64,000 nucleotides of DNA from Streptomyces flaveolus (GCF_000716535.1 NZ_JNWV01000005.1:161034-225033), one strand, 5' to 3'. Positions 47,422 to 62,400 are shown, numbered from the stretch's first letter. Numbers and translations are program-made. Notes: generated by a model from the sequence alone, not told the origin.

Positions 47422-50400
47422 ATGACCAACGACGAAAAGCTGCTCTCCTACCTCAAGCGGGTCTCCGCCGACCTGGCCCAGACCCGGCAGCGGCTGCGCG
47501 AGGTGGAGACCCAGGACCGGGAGCCCATCGCCATCGTCGGGATGAGCTGCCGCTTCCCCGGCGGCGTGACCACCCCGGAGGAGTTCTGGCGGCTCGTCCA
47601 CGACGGCACCGACGCCATCGGCGACTTCCCCGACGACCGGGGCTGGGACCTCGACGCCCTGTACGACCCCGACCCGGACGCCACCGGCAAGAGCTACGTC
47701 ACACGCGGCGGGTTCCTCGCCGACGCGGCCGGGTTCGAGCCGGACTTCTTCGGCATCAGCCCCCGTGAGGCGGTCGCGATGGACCCCCAGCAGCGGCTGC
47801 TGCTGGAGGTGTCGTGGGAGGCCCTGGAACGCGCCCGCATCGCCCCCGACTCCGCGCACGGCGCCCGGATCGGAGTGTTCGCCGGCACCAACGGCCAGGA
47901 CTACAAGGACCTGCTGGCGAGGATGCCGGAGGACAGCGAGGCCGCGCTCGGCACCGGCGTGCTGGCCGCCGTCATATCCGGCCGCATCTCCTACACCCTG
48001 GGCCTGGAGGGCCCGGCCGTCACCATCGACACCGCCTGCTCCTCGGCCCTCGTCGCCGTGCACCTGGCCGTCCAGGCGCTGCGCGGCAAGGAGTGCACCC
48101 TCGCCCTCGCGGGCGGCGCCACCGTGATGGCCACGCCGGGCAACTTCATCTCCTTCAGCCGGCAGCGCGGCCTCGCACTCGACGGCCGCTGCAAGTCCTT
48201 CGCGGACGCGGCGGACGGCACCGGCTGGAGCGAGGGCGCCGGCATGCTGGTGCTGGAACGGCTCAGCGACGCCCGCCGCAACGGCCACGAGGTGCTGGCC
48301 GTCGTCCGCGGCTCCGCCGTCAACCAGGACGGCGCCTCCAACGGCCTGACCGCCCCCAACGGGCCGTCCCAGCAACGCGTCATCCGCGCCGCGCTCGCCG
48401 GGGCACGGCTCACCGCCGCCGACGTGGACCTGCTGGAGGCGCACGGCACCGGCACCACGCTCGGCGACCCCATCGAGGCCCAGGCGCTGCTCGCCACCTA
48501 CGGACAGGACCGGCCCGACGACAGCCCGCTGTGGCTCGGGTCGGTGAAGTCCAACATCGGGCACACCCAGGCCGCGGCCGGCGTCGCCGGCATCATCAAG
48601 GCCGTCATGGCGATGCGGCACCGCGTCCTGCCGAGGACGCTGCACGCCGACGAGCCGTCCACCAAGGTCGACTGGGGCCAGGGGCAGGTCCGGCTGCTGA
48701 CGGAGAACCGGCCCTGGCCCGACCCGGGCCGCCCGCGCCGCGCCGCCGTCTCCTCCTTCGGGGCCAGCGGCACCAACGCGCACACCATCCTGGAGGAGGC
48801 CCCCGCCGAGGAACCGGCGCACACCGAGCCGCGTACGGCGCCGCCGCTGGTGCCGTGGGTGGTCTCCGGCCGGACCGAGCGCGCCCTGCGCGAGCAGGCC
48901 GCCCGCCTGGTGGCCGGCGCCGGTGAGCAGGACCCGGTGGACGTGGCGCACTCCCTGGCCGCCACCCGCACCGCCCACCCGTACCGGGCCGTGGTCCTCG
49001 GCCCGGACCGGGACGCGCTCCTGACGGGCATGGCCCGGGTCGCCGACGGCGGTCCGGGTGCCGCCTCGGGCCGGGTCCGCAAGGGACAGACCGCCTTCCT
49101 GTTCACCGGTCAGGGCGCCCAGCGCGCCGGCATGGGCCGGGAGCTGCATGCGCACTTCCCCGTCTTCGCCCGCGCCTTCGACGAGATCTGCGCGCACTTC
49201 GGCGACGACGAGCTGCGCGACCTCGTCCTCGGCGACGACCCCGAGCCGCTGAACCGCACCGCCCGCACCCAGACCGCGCTGTTCGCCTTCGAGGTCGCGC
49301 TGTACCGGCTCCTGGAGTCCTGGGGGCTCACACCGGACTACCTGGCCGGGCACTCCATCGGCGAGATCGCCGCCGCCCACGTGGCCGGCGTCCTGGACCT
49401 GAAGGACGCGACCACGCTGGTGGCCGCGCGCGGCCGGCTCATGCAGGCGCTGCCCGAGGGCGGCGCCATGATCGCCGTACGCGCCTCCGAGGAGGAGGTC
49501 CGCCCGCTGCTCACCGAGCGGGTCGGCATCGCCGCCGTCAACGGCCCCGGCTCCGTGGTGATCTCCGGGGACGCCGCCGAGGCCGGGGCGGTGGCCGCCC
49601 GTTTCGCCAAGAGCCGCCGGCTGACGGTCTCGCACGCCTTCCACTCACCGCTCATGGAACCGATGCTGGACGGGTTCCGGGCGGTCGCCGAGTCCCTGAC
49701 CTACCACCGGGCCACCGTCCCGGTCGTCTCCAACGTCACCGGCGCCCTCGCCACCCAGGACATCGCCGGCCCCGACTACTGGGTGCGGCACGTGCGCGAA
49801 GTGGTCCGCTTCCACGACGGGATACGCGCCCTCGCCGCCGAGGGCGTCACCCGCTTCCTGGAACTCGGTCCCGACGCCGTGCTCACGGCCATGGCCCGCG
49901 AGTGCCTGACCGCCGACGGCACGGACACCGACGCCGTACTCGCCGCCGCCACCCGCCGCGAGCGCGACGAGACCGAGACCCTGCTCACCGCCGTGGCCCA
50001 GCTGTACACCGGCGGGGCCGCCGTGGACTGGACCGCGCTGTTCACCGGCGCCCGCACCGTCGATCTGCCCACCACCGCCTTCCAGCGCGAGCGGTTCTGG
50101 CCCGAGACCGCCGCACCGGTCGGCGACGTCGGCTCCGCCGGACTGGACCCCGCCGACCACCCGCTGCTCGGCGCGGCCACCGTGCTCGCCGACTCCGACG
50201 GCGCCGTGCTCACCGGCCGGCTGTCGGTACGCACCCACGCCTGGCTCGCCGACCACGTCGTCGGCGGCTCGGTCGTCGTCCCCGGCACCGCCATGGTCGA
50301 ACTCGCCGTCCGCGCCGGCGACCAGGTCGGCTGCGGGCGCCTGGAGGAACTCGCCCTCGAGGTACCGCTGGTGCTGCCCCCGGACGACGGCGTGCGCGTC

Positions 50401-53400
50401 CAGGTCGCCGTCGGCACGCCCGACCCGTCCGGCGCCCGCACGGTCCAGGTGTACGCCCGCGCCGAGAGCCTGCCCGCCGACGAGCCGTGGACCCTGCACG
50501 CCTCCGGCCTCCTCGCCGCGGACACCAACACCCCGGGCAGCCGCCTGGACGTCTGGCCCCCCGAGGACGCCGAACCCCTCGACACGGACGGCCTGTACGA
50601 GCGGCACGCCGCCGCAGGACTCGCGTACGGGCCCGCCTTCCAGGCGCTGACGGCCGCATGGCGGCGCGGCGAGGAGCTGTACGCCGAGGTACGGCTGCCC
50701 GAGCGGCCCGCCGCCGACGCGCCCCGCTTCGGCCTGCACCCGGCCGCCTTCGACGCCGCCCTGCACGCCCTGGCCCTGCTCGGCGACGGTACCGCCGACG
50801 ACACCGCCCGGCTGCCGTTCATGTTCGCCGGTGTCACCCTGCACGCCGTCGGCGCCTCCGTGCTGCGGGCCCGGCTGGTGCCCACCGGGAACCACGCCTT
50901 CGCCGTCGACCTGGCCGACGCCACCGGCGCCCCCGTCGCCACGGTCACCTCGCTCGCCTCCCGCCCGCTGACGAACCTGCGCGCCGCCCGCGACACGGCC
51001 GCCGACGCCCTGTTCACCCTCGACTGGCAACCGCTGCCCCTGGACGCCGACGCCCCCGAGACCGCCCACCGGGTGCTGCACAGCGCGCCCGGCACGGACG
51101 CCGCCGCCGTACGTCAGGCGCTGCACACCGCGCTCGCGGCCCTCCAGGACGACGACCCCCGCCCGCTGGCCGTCGTCACCCGCGGCGCGGTCGGCGTCGC
51201 GGGCGAGGACGTGCCCGACCTGGCCGGCGCGGCCGTCTGGGGCCTGGTGCGGTCCGCGCAGTCGGAAAACCCGGACCGGTTCGTCCTGCTCGACCTCGAA
51301 CCCGGCGCGGACGCCGACGCGGTCCTGCCCGCCGTCCTCGCCTCCGGCGAACCGCAGATCACCGTGCGTGCCGGCACGGCCCACGTCGCCCGGCTGGTGC
51401 GCGCCGAAGCGCCTGCGGAGCCGGCCGGTCCGGCCCTCGACCCCGAGGGCACCGTCCTGCTCACCGGCGCCACCGGCGGCCTCGGCCCGGTGATCGCCCG
51501 CCACCTGGTCACCGCCCACGGGGTACGGCACCTCGCCCTGCTCAGCCGGTCGGGCCGCGCCGACGACCTGATCGCCGAACTGGCCGCCCTCGGCGCCACC
51601 GCGACCGCCCACGCCTGTGACGTCGCCGACCGCGACGGCCTCGCCGCCGTCCTCGCCGGCCTTCCGGCCGAGCACCCGCTCACCGCGGTCGTCCACGCCG
51701 CCGGCGTCCTGGACGACGGTGTCGTCTCCTCGCTCACCCCCGAGCGGATCGACACGGTCCTCGCGCCGAAGGCGCTCGGCGCCCTCCACCTCCACGAACT
51801 CGCCGGTGATGTCCGGGCGTTCGTGCTGTTCTCGTCCGTCGCCGGCACCGTCGGCGCCCCCGGCCAGGGCAACTACGCCGCCGCCAACGCCCTCCTGGAC
51901 GCCCTCGCCGCGCACCGCCACGCCCAGGGCCTGCCCGCGCTGTCCCTGGCGTGGGGACCGTGGGCCCCGACGGGCGGCATGACCAGCTCCCTGGACGAGG
52001 CCGACCGCGCCCGGATGGCGCGCGGCGGCATGACGGCCCTGTCGGCCGAGGAGGGCACCGCCCTGTTCGACCGGTCACTGCGCGCCGGCCGTCCCGCCCT
52101 GGCGCCGGTGCGGCTCGGGATGCCCGCGCTGCGTGCCCAGGGCAGCGGGCTCGCGCCCGTCTTCCGCGCGCTGGCGGGCCGCCCGGTGCGCCGGGAAGCC
52201 GTGGCCCAGGGCACCGACCTCGGCTTCGCCGAGCGCATGGCCGCCCTCGGCGACGAGGAACGCGCCGAGGCGCTGCTGCACACGGTCCGCACCCATGTCG
52301 CCGCCGTGCTCGGGCACGCGAACCCGGAGAGCGTGGAGACCGACCGGGCCTTCAAGGACCTCGGCTTCGACTCGCTCGCCGCCATCGAACTGCGCAACTC
52401 CCTCTCCGCCGAGCTGGACCGGCGGCTCGCCGCCACCCTCGTCTTCGACCACCCCTCACCCGAAGCGCTCGCCGCCCACCTCGGCACCCTGGTCGACGGC
52501 GGTGCCCGGACCGGGGCCCGCCGCGGCCTTCGTACCGTCAAGGCCCGCGCGGACGAGCCGCTGGCGATCGTGGGCATGGCCTGCCGCTACCCGGGTGACG
52601 TCCGCACCCCGGAGGACCTGTGGCGGCTGGTCGCCGACGGCACCGACGCCGTCACCGCGTTCCCCGCCAACCGGGGCTGGGACGTGGACCGCGTCGTCGA
52701 CCCCACCCGGCGGCGCCCCGACACCTCCTACGTCGCGGAGGGCGGCTTCCTGCACGACGCCGGCGCGTTCGACGCCGCGTTCTTCGGCATCAGCCCCAAG
52801 GAAGCCCTCGTCATGGACCCGCAGCAGCGGCTGCTGCTGGAGGCGTCCTGGGAGGCGCTGGAGAGCGCGGGCATCGACCCGCACAGCCTCAAGGGCAGCC
52901 GCACCGGTGTGTTCGCCGGTGTCCAGTACCACGACTACTTCGGCAGCTTCGGCTCCGGCAGCATCATCTCCGGCCGCGTCGCCTACACCCTCGGCCTGGA
53001 GGGCCCGTCGCTGTCCGTCGACACCGCCTGCTCCTCCTCGCTGGTGGCACTGCACCTGGCCGCCCAGTCACTCCGGCAGGGCGAGTCCGGACTCGCCCTG
53101 GTAGGCGGCGTCGCCGTCATGGCCACCCCGGAGACCTTCGTCGAGTTCAGCAGGCAGGGCGCGCTCGCCCCCGACGCCCGCACCCGCGCCTTCGCCGACG
53201 CGGCGGCCGGGACCGTGTGGGGCGAGGGCGTCGGCGTCCTCGTCGTCGAACGCCTCTCCGACGCCCGCCGCAACGGCCACGAGGTGCTGGCCGTCGTCCG
53301 TGGCACCGCCGTCAACCAGGACGGCGCCTCCAACGGCCTCACCGCCCCCAACGGCCCCTCCCAGGAACGCGTCATCCTCGAAGCCCTGGAGAACGCCCGC

Positions 53401-56400
53401 CTCACCACCGCCGACGTGGACGTGGTGGAGGCGCACGGTACGGGTACGACGCTGGGCGACCCGATCGAGGCGCAGGCGCTGCTGGCCACCTACGGCCAGG
53501 ACCGCGCCGAGCCGCTGTGGCTGGGGTCGGTGAAGTCCAACATCGGGCACACCCAGGCCGCGGCCGGTGTGGCCGGTGTCATCAAGATGGTCATGGCGAT
53601 GCGCAACGGCGTCCTTCCCAGGACCCTGCACGTGGACCGGCCGTCCACGAAGGTCGACTGGGACGCCGGACAGGTCCGCCTGCTCACCGAGGCGCGGGAC
53701 TGGCCGCGGCACGGCCGCCCGCGCCGGGCCGGTGTGTCCTCCTTCGGCATCAGCGGCACCAACGCCCACGTCATCCTCGAACAGGCCCCGCCCGCCCCCG
53801 CCGAGCCCGACCGCACCGGACCGCAGGGCCTCGCCGTGCCGTGGCTGCTCACCGCCAAGACGCCCGCCGCGCTCGCCGGCCAGGCAGCCGCCCTCCTCGG
53901 CCACCTCGACACGCACCCCGGGCTCGACCCGTCCGACGTCGGCTGGACCCTCGCCACCACCCGCGCCCGCTTCCCGTACCGGGCCTCGATCACCGGCACC
54001 GACACGGCCGAACTGCGCGGCGCCCTCGCCGCGCTGGCCGACGGCGGCACCGCCCGCACCCTCGCCGAGGGCACCGCGCCCGGCCGCGCCCGGCCCGTGT
54101 TCGTCTTCCCCGGCCAGGGCTCCCAGTGGTCCGGCATGGCCACCGAACTCCTCGAAGAATCACCGGTGTTCGCCGCCCGCATGGCCGAGTGCGCCGCCGC
54201 GCTCGCGCCGTACACCGACTGGGACTTCGCCACCGAGCTGCGCGGCGACCTGGACCGGGTGGACGTCGTCCAGCCGCTGCTGTGGGCCGTGATGGTGTCC
54301 CTCGCGCACACCTGGAGCGCCTACGGCGTCACCCCCGCCGCGGTCATCGGCCACTCCCAGGGCGAGATCGCCGCCGCCTGCGCGGTCGGCGCGCTGTCCC
54401 TGGCGGACGGCGCCCGCGTCGTCGCCCTGCGCTCCCAGGCCATCGCCGAGCTGCTGTCCGGCTCGGGCGGCATGATGTCCGTCGGCGAGGGCGCCGACGC
54501 GGTCCGCGCCCGGCTCGCCGCCTGGAACGGCCGGCTGTCCGTCGCCGCCGTCAACGGCACCGCCTCCACGGTGGTGTCCGGCGACGCCGACGCCCTGGAC
54601 GAACTCCTCGCGCGGCTCAGGGAGGAGAAGATCCGCGCCAAGCGGCTGCCCGTGGACTACGCCTCCCACAGCGCGCACGTCGAGACCCTGCGCGAGCGCC
54701 TCGCCGAGGTCCTCGACGGCATCGAACCACGCGCCACCCAGGTGCCCTTCTACTCGACCGTCACCGGCGGCCCGCTCGACACCACCGGACTCGGCGCCGG
54801 GTACTGGTACACCAACCTGCGCGGCACCGTGCTGTTCGAACAGGCCGTGCGCGCCGCCGTCGCCGACGGGCACCACCTGTTCATCGAGTCCAGCCCGCAC
54901 CCGGTGCTCACCGTAGGCATCCAGGAGACCGACGACGCCGTGGCCGCCGTGGGCTCCCTGCGCCGCGACGAAGGCGGCCGGGACCGGCTGCTGACCGCCC
55001 TGGGCGAGGCGTTCACCCACGGCGCCGGCGTCGACTGGACCGCCGTCGCCGAGGGCCGCCGGCCGCGCCGCGTCCCACTGCCCGGCTACGCCTTCCAGCG
55101 CGAGTGGTACTGGCTCGACTCCACCGCGAGCGGCGCCGACGTCACCTCCGCCGGCCTCGCCCCCACCGACCACGCCCTGCTCGGCGCCGCGATGGTACGG
55201 GCCGACAGCGAGGGCGTCGTCCTCACCGGCCGGCTCTCCCCGGGCACCCAGCCCTGGCTGGAGGACCACCGGGTCGGCGGCCGGCTGCTCTTCCCCGGCA
55301 CCGGGCACCTGGAACTCGCGCTGCGCGCCGGCGACCAGGTCGGCTGCGGCGACATCGCCGAACTCACCCTGCACGCACCGCTGGTCCTGCCCGACCACGG
55401 CGCCGTCCAGCTCCAGGTCACCGTCGGCCCGCCGGAGGGTGAGACCCGCCCGGTCGCCATCTGGTCGCGGCCGGAGAACCCCGACGAGGACCTGCCGTGG
55501 ACCCGGCACGCCGACGGCCTGCTCGCCCCCATCGGCACCCTCCCCGCCGACCCCGGCCCGCTCACCGTCTGGCCCCCGCGGGGCGCCGAACCGGTACCGC
55601 TCGACGGCCTGTACGACGAACTCGCCGCCCTCGGCCTCGGTTACGGACCCCTCTTCCAGGGCCTGCGCGCCGCCTGGCGCACCCCGGACGGCCTGTACGC
55701 CGAGGTCGCGACCGACGCCGCCCCCGACGGCTTCGCCCTGCACCCGGCCCTGTCGGACGCGGCCCTGCACACCGTCGGCCTCACCGACGCCGCCGGTGAC
55801 GAGGCCCTGCTGCCGTTCGCCTGGTCCGGGGTACGGCTCCACGCCACCGGCGCGACCGCGCTGCGCGTCCACGTCCGGCCCACCGGCGAGGGCACCGTCT
55901 CGCTCACCCTCGCCGACCCCACCGGCGCGCCGGTCGCCACCGTCGACGCGCTCACCCTGCGGCCCCTGCGGACTGAGGCCCTGGCCGCCGCGGCCCGTTC
56001 GGCCCGCGCGGGCGCGCTGTACCGGGTCACCTGGGCACCGGCCCCGCCGGCCGCGCCCGCCGACGCGGCACCGGAGGTGGTGCGCGCCCCGGCCGGAACG
56101 AGCGCCGCCGAGGCGCGGGCCGCCGTGGACGTGGTCCTCGACCGGCTCCGCACCCGGCTCGCCGCCGACGACGCCACCCTGGTCGTGGTCACCGGCACCG
56201 ACCCGGCGGGAGCCGCGGCCGGCGGCCTGGTCCGCTCCGCCCAGTCGGAGAACCCCGGCCGGATCGTGCTCGTCGAGGCCGAGGGGGAGCCCGACGCGGA
56301 ACGCCTCGCCGAGGCAGTGGCCACCGGTGAGCCGCACCTCGCCTTCCGTGACGGCGCCTGGCAGGTGCCCCGGCTGGTCCGCGTCACCGCCGACGCCGAC

Positions 56401-59400
56401 GCCGACGCCGACGGCGGGCGGGCCGGGGACGGCGGCGCCCAGGCCGGTCCCGGCCCGGCCCTCGACGGCCCGGACCCGGTCTCCGACGCCGGGGAGGGTT
56501 CCGGGCCGGTCTCCGACGCCGGTCACACCCCCGACCTGGGCGCGGGCACCGTTCTGCTCACCGGTGCCACCGGTGCCCTCGGCCGGATCCTCGCCCGGCA
56601 CCTGGTCGGCGAGCGGGGCGTACGGCACCTGCTGCTCGTCAGCCGCGGCGGCGCCCCCGACGACCTCGTCGCCGAACTCACCGCGCTGGGCGCCGAGGTG
56701 ACGAGTGCCGCCTGCGACGTCGCCGACCGGGCCGCGCTCGCCGCCGTGCTGGACGCCGTACCGGCCGAGCGGCCGCTGACCGCCGTGATCCACGCGGCCG
56801 GCGTCCTGGCCGACGGCGTGCTCACCTCCCTGACACCGGAGCGGATCGACACGGTGTTCCGGCCCAAGGCCGACGCCGCCTGGAACCTGCACGAGCTCAC
56901 CGCCGGCCTGGACCTCGCGGCGTTCGTGCTGTTCTCCTCGTCCGCCGCCACGCTGGGCTCGCCGGGCCAGGCGAACTACGCCGCCGCCAACGCCTACCTC
57001 GACGCCCTCGCCGTGCACCGCCGCGCGCTCGGGCTGCCCGCGCACTCCCTCGCCTGGGGTCTGTGGGCGCAGGCCGGCGGCATGACCGGCACCCTCGACG
57101 AGACGGACCTCACGCGCATCGCCCGGGGCGGTGTCGCCCCGCTGGAGACCGAGGAGGGCGTCGCCCTCTTCGACGCGGCCCTGCGCGGCGCCGAACCCGC
57201 CGTGCTGCCGGTGAAGCTGGACATGGCCTCCCTGCGCGCCCAGGGCGAGGGCCTGGCCCCGCTGTTCCGCGCCCTGGTGCCCGTACGCCGGTCCGGTGCG
57301 GCCACCGGGCCGGGCGCGACCGGCGGCGCCGACGGTCTGCGGGAGCGGCTCGCCGGGCTGCTGGAGGCGGAACGCGAACCGTTCCTCACCGAGCTCGTGC
57401 AGAGCCATGTCGCGACCATCCTCGGCTACCGCTCCGCCCAGGACGTCGGCCGCACCCTGGCCTTCCGGGAACTCGGCTTCGACTCGCTGGCCGCCGTCGA
57501 ACTGCGCAACCGGCTCTCCGCGGCCACCGGCCTCCGGCTGCCCGCCACCCTCGTGTTCGACCACCCCACCCCCGGCGAACTCGCCCGCCATCTGCTCGGC
57601 GAACTCACCGGCACCCTCGCCGAGACCGCAGCCCCCACCACCGCCCGGGACATCGCCGCCGACGAGCCGATCGCCGTCATCGCCATGGCCTGCCGCTTCC
57701 CCGGCGGCGTCACCTCCCCGGCGGAGCTGTGGCGGCTGGTGGCCGAAGGCCGGGACGCCATCGGCGAGTTCCCGGCCGACCGCGGCTGGGACGTCGACAA
57801 ACTCCACGACCCGACCCTGGACCGGCCCGGCACCAGCTACACCCGGCACGGCGCCTTCCTGTACGACGCCGCCGACTTCGACCCGGCGTTCTTCGCCATG
57901 GACGACGAGGAGGCCCTGGTCACCGACCCCCAGCAACGGCTGCTGCTGGAGACCTCCTGGGAAGCGCTGGAGCGTGCCTCCATCGACCCCGCCACCCTGC
58001 GCGGCTCCGACACCGGCGTGTTCGCGGGCGTCATGTACCACGACTACTTCGGCAGCTTCGGCTCCGGCAGCGTGGTCTCCGGCCGCGTCGCCTACACCCT
58101 CGGCCTGGAGGGACCGACCCTGTCCGTCGACACGGCCTGCTCCTCCTCGCTGGTGGCGCTGCACCTGGCCGCGCAGTCGCTGCGGCAGGGCGACTGCTCC
58201 CTGGCGCTGGCCGGCGGCGTGACCGTCATGGCCACCCCGGGCACCTTCGTGGAGTTCAGCCGGCACCGGGGCCTGTCCCGGGACGGCCGCTGCAAGCCGT
58301 TCGCGGACGCCGCCGACGGCACCGGCTTCGGCGAGGGCGTCGGCGTCCTGCTGCTGGAACGGCTCTCCGACGCCCGCCGCAACGGCCGGAAGATCCTCGC
58401 CGTGCTGCGCGGCACCGCCGTCAACCAGGACGGCGCCTCCAACGGGATCAGTGCCCCGAGCGGCCCCGCCCAGCAGCGCGTCATCCGCCGTGCCCTGCGG
58501 GCGGCCGGCGTCCCGGCGGCCGAGGTCGACGTGGTCGAGGCGCACGGCACCGGCACCACCCTCGGTGACCCCATCGAGGCCCAGGCACTGATCGCCACCT
58601 ACGGCGCCGAGCACACCGAGGACCGCCCGCTCTGGCTCGGCTCGGTCAAGTCCAACCTCGGCCACACCCAGGCCGCCGCCGGTGTCGCCGGTGTCATCAA
58701 GATGGTCGAGGCCCTGCGCGCCGAGACCCTGCCGGCCAGCCTCGGCATCGACCGGCCCTCCCGGCACGTGGAGTGGGAGGGCGGCAACGTCCGTCTGCTC
58801 ACCGAGAACCGCCCCTGGCCCGACCCCGGCCGCCCGCGCCGCGCCGGCGTCTCCTCCTTCGGCATCTCCGGCACCAACGCCCACGTGATCATCGAAGCCG
58901 CACCGCCCGCAGAGGAACCGGCCGAGGAGCCCCCGGCGCCGCCGACCGACGTCGTGCCGTGGCTGCTGTCCGGCCACACCCCACAGGCCCTGCGCGCCCA
59001 GGCCGCCCGGCTGCTGGAGCACCTGGCCGCCGCCCCGGACGCCGACCCGCACCGCCTCGCCGGCGCGCTCGCCCACACCCGCACCCCGCTCGGCCACCGG
59101 GCCGCCGTCCTCGGCCGCACCCGGGACGAACTCACCGCGGGCGTCCGGGCCCTGGCGGAGGGCCGCAGCCCGCAGACCGGGGTCCTCGGCACCGCCACCG
59201 ACGGCCGGCTCGCCTTCCTCTTCTCCGGCCAGGGCTCGCAACTGCCGGGCATGGGCACCCGCCTCGCGGCGGCGTTCCCCGCCTTCGCCGCCGCCTTGGA
59301 GGAGGTCCGGGACCGGCTCGACCCGCTGCTGGACCGGCCGCTCGCCGACGTCCTGGACTTCGCCGAACTGCTGGAGCGCACCGAGTACACCCAGCCCGCT

Positions 59401-62400
59401 CTGTTCGCCGTCGAGGTCGCCCTGTACCGGCTGCTGGAGTCGTTCGGCGTCCGGCCCGACCTGCTCGCCGGACACTCCGTCGGCGAGTTCGCCGCCGCCC
59501 ACGTCGCCGGAGTCCTCGACCTGGACGACGCCTGCGCCCTGGTCGCCGCCCGGGGCCGCCTCATGCAGGCGCTGCCCGAGGGCGGCGCGATGATCGCCGT
59601 ACGCGCCACCGAGGACGAGATCACGCCGCTGCTGGGCGACGGCGTGGGGATCGCGGCCGTCAACGGGCCCGCGTCCGTCGTCGTCTCCGGCCCCGCCGGC
59701 CCCGCCCGCGCCCTGGCCGCCCGCTTCGAGCGCACCAGGGAACTGGCCGTCAGCCACGCCTTCCACTCGGAGCTGATGGAGCCCATGCTGGCCGAGTTCC
59801 GCGAGGTCGCCGCGTCCCTGTCGTACGGCACGCCGCGCATCCCGCTGGTGTCCACCCTCACCGGCGCCCCGGCCGCCCCCGACGAGCTGTCCACGCCCGA
59901 GTACTGGGTACGGCACGCCCGTGAGGCCGTCCGCTTCGCCGACGCCGTCACCGCCCTGCACGCGGCCGGCGCACGGCACTTCGCGGAGGTCGGGCCGGGC
60001 AGCGCGCTGACCGCCGCGGCCGGCGAGTGCCTGCCCGACGGGACGGCCGTCGTACCGCTGCTGCGCAAGGACCGTGAGGAGACCGAAGCCCTGCTCACCG
60101 GGCTCGCCGCCCTGCACGCGCACGGCCGCGCCGTCGACTGGGCGCCGCTGCTGCCCCACTGGGACGGCTCGGACCTGCCCACCTACGCCTTCCAGCGCGG
60201 CCGTTACTGGATGACCGGCGACGTCGGCCTGCCCCGCCCGGCCGACGACCACCCGCTGCTCGGCACCGCCGTCGAACTCGCCGGCGCCGACGGCACCCTG
60301 TACACCGGCCGGCTCTCCCTCGCCGACCACCCGTGGCTCGCCGACCACAGCGTCGGCGGGGTGCCGCTGCTGCCGGGCACCGCCTTCGTCGAGATGGCCC
60401 TCGCCGCCGGCGCGCGCGTCGGCTGCGCCGCGGTGGAGGACCTGACCGTCACCGAACCGCTGCCGCTGCCCGAGGACGGCGCCGTCCGCCTCCAGTGCAC
60501 GGTCGGCGACCCCGACGCGACCGGTGCCCGGGCCTTCCGCGTGTACGCCGCCGCGGCCGACGGCGACCCGTGGACCACCCACGCCACCGGCACGCTTGGG
60601 CCCGCCGAGGGCGCGCCCGGCGCCGATCCGACCGCCTGGCCGCCGCCCGGTGCCGAACCGGTCGGCCTGGACGGCGTCTACGACCGCCTGGCCGAACTGG
60701 GCGCCGAGTACGGGCCCCGCTTCCAGGGCCTGCGCGCGGCCTGGCGGCACGGCGACGAGGCCTACGCCGAGGTCGCCGTCCCCACCGGCGGTGCCGCGTT
60801 CGGCCTGCACCCGGCGCTGTTCGACGCGGCCCTGCACGCCATCGGGCTGCGCGCCGGAGCCGAGGAGCGCATGACGCTGCCCTTCGCCTGGAACGGCGTG
60901 GAGCTGTACGCGCCGGGCGCCACCGCCCTGCGGGTGCGCATCGCCCCGGCCGGCACCGGCGCGGTGCGCGTCGAGGCCGCCGACGAGACCGGCCGGCCGG
61001 TGCTCAGGGTGGCGTCCCTGTCGCTGCGGGAGGTGGACCCGGAGCGGATCGCCGCGGCCGCCGCCGGCGGACACGACGACCTCTTCGCCCTTCACTGGGT
61101 GCCCGTCTCGGTGCCCGCGGCCCCACAGGCCGGGCGGTGGACCGTCCTAGGCCCCGGACACCAGGGGCTGGCCGACGCCCTGGCCGGCGAGGTCGCCGAG
61201 GTGGCCGTCGCCGACGACCTCGCCCAGGCCGCCGCCCAGGCCCCCGACACCCTGGTCGTCGTCCACACCGGCGGCGACGGGGCGGACACGGTCCGGGCAG
61301 GTGTCCGGCAGGTGCTGACCCTGGTGCAGGACTGGTTGGAAGACACCCGGTTCGCCGACACCACCCTGGTGGTGGCGACGCACGGGGCGACCGGTCCCGG
61401 GGACGTCACCGACCCCGGTGCCGCCGCCGCGTGGGGCCTGATCCGCTCCGCCCAGTCCGAGCACCCCGACCGGCTGGTCCTGGCCGACCTGGACGACACG
61501 GACGCCTCCCGCCGCCTGCTGCCCTCCGCCGTCGCCTCCGGGGAGCCCCAACTGGCGGTGCGCGACGGTGCGTTGAGTGTTCCCCGGCTGGTGCGCGCGC
61601 CGCGCCTGGCCGAGCCCGCCCCGGCCGGCTTCTCCGGCGGGGTCCTCGTCACCGGCGGCACCGGCGCCCTGGGCGGACTGGTCGCCCGGCACCTGGTCAC
61701 CGCCCACGGCGCCGAGCGGCTGGTGCTGCTCAGCCGCGGTGGCCCCGACGCGCCCGGCGCGGCCGGTCTGCGGGACGAACTCACCGCGCTCGGCGCCCAG
61801 GTGACCGTCGTCGCCTGTGACGCCGCCGACCGTGCCGCCCTCGCCCGCGTCCTGGACGAGCACCCGGTCTCCGCCGTCGTGCACACCGCGGGTGTCCTCG
61901 CCGACGCCGTCCTGACCTCGCTCACCCCCGAGCGGCTGGACGCGGTGCTGCGGCCGAAGCTGGACGCCGCCTGGCACCTGCACGAACTGACCCGCGAGCG
62001 GCCCCTGACCGCGTTCGTGCTGTTCTCCTCCGCGGCGGGCCTGCTCGGCAGCCCCGGCCAGGCCGGTTACGCCGCCGGCAACACCTTCCTCGACGCCCTC
62101 GCCGCGCACCGCAGGTCGCTCGGTCTGCCCGCGGTCTCGCTGGCCTGGGGCGCCTGGGCGGGCAGCGGCGGCATGGCCGACCGGCTCGGCGGCACCGACA
62201 CCCGCCGCATGGCCTCCGGCGGGGTGCTCGCCCTCGACGCGGAGACCGGGCTCGCCCTGTTCGACACGGGTGTGGGCCGCACGGAACCGGTGCTGCTGCC
62301 GGCCCGCCTGGACCTCGCCCCGCGCGAGGCAGCCCGGGTCGCCCCGCTGCTGCGCGACCTGGTGCGAACGCCGCGCCGGACCGGGCCCGGGGCGTCGGCC

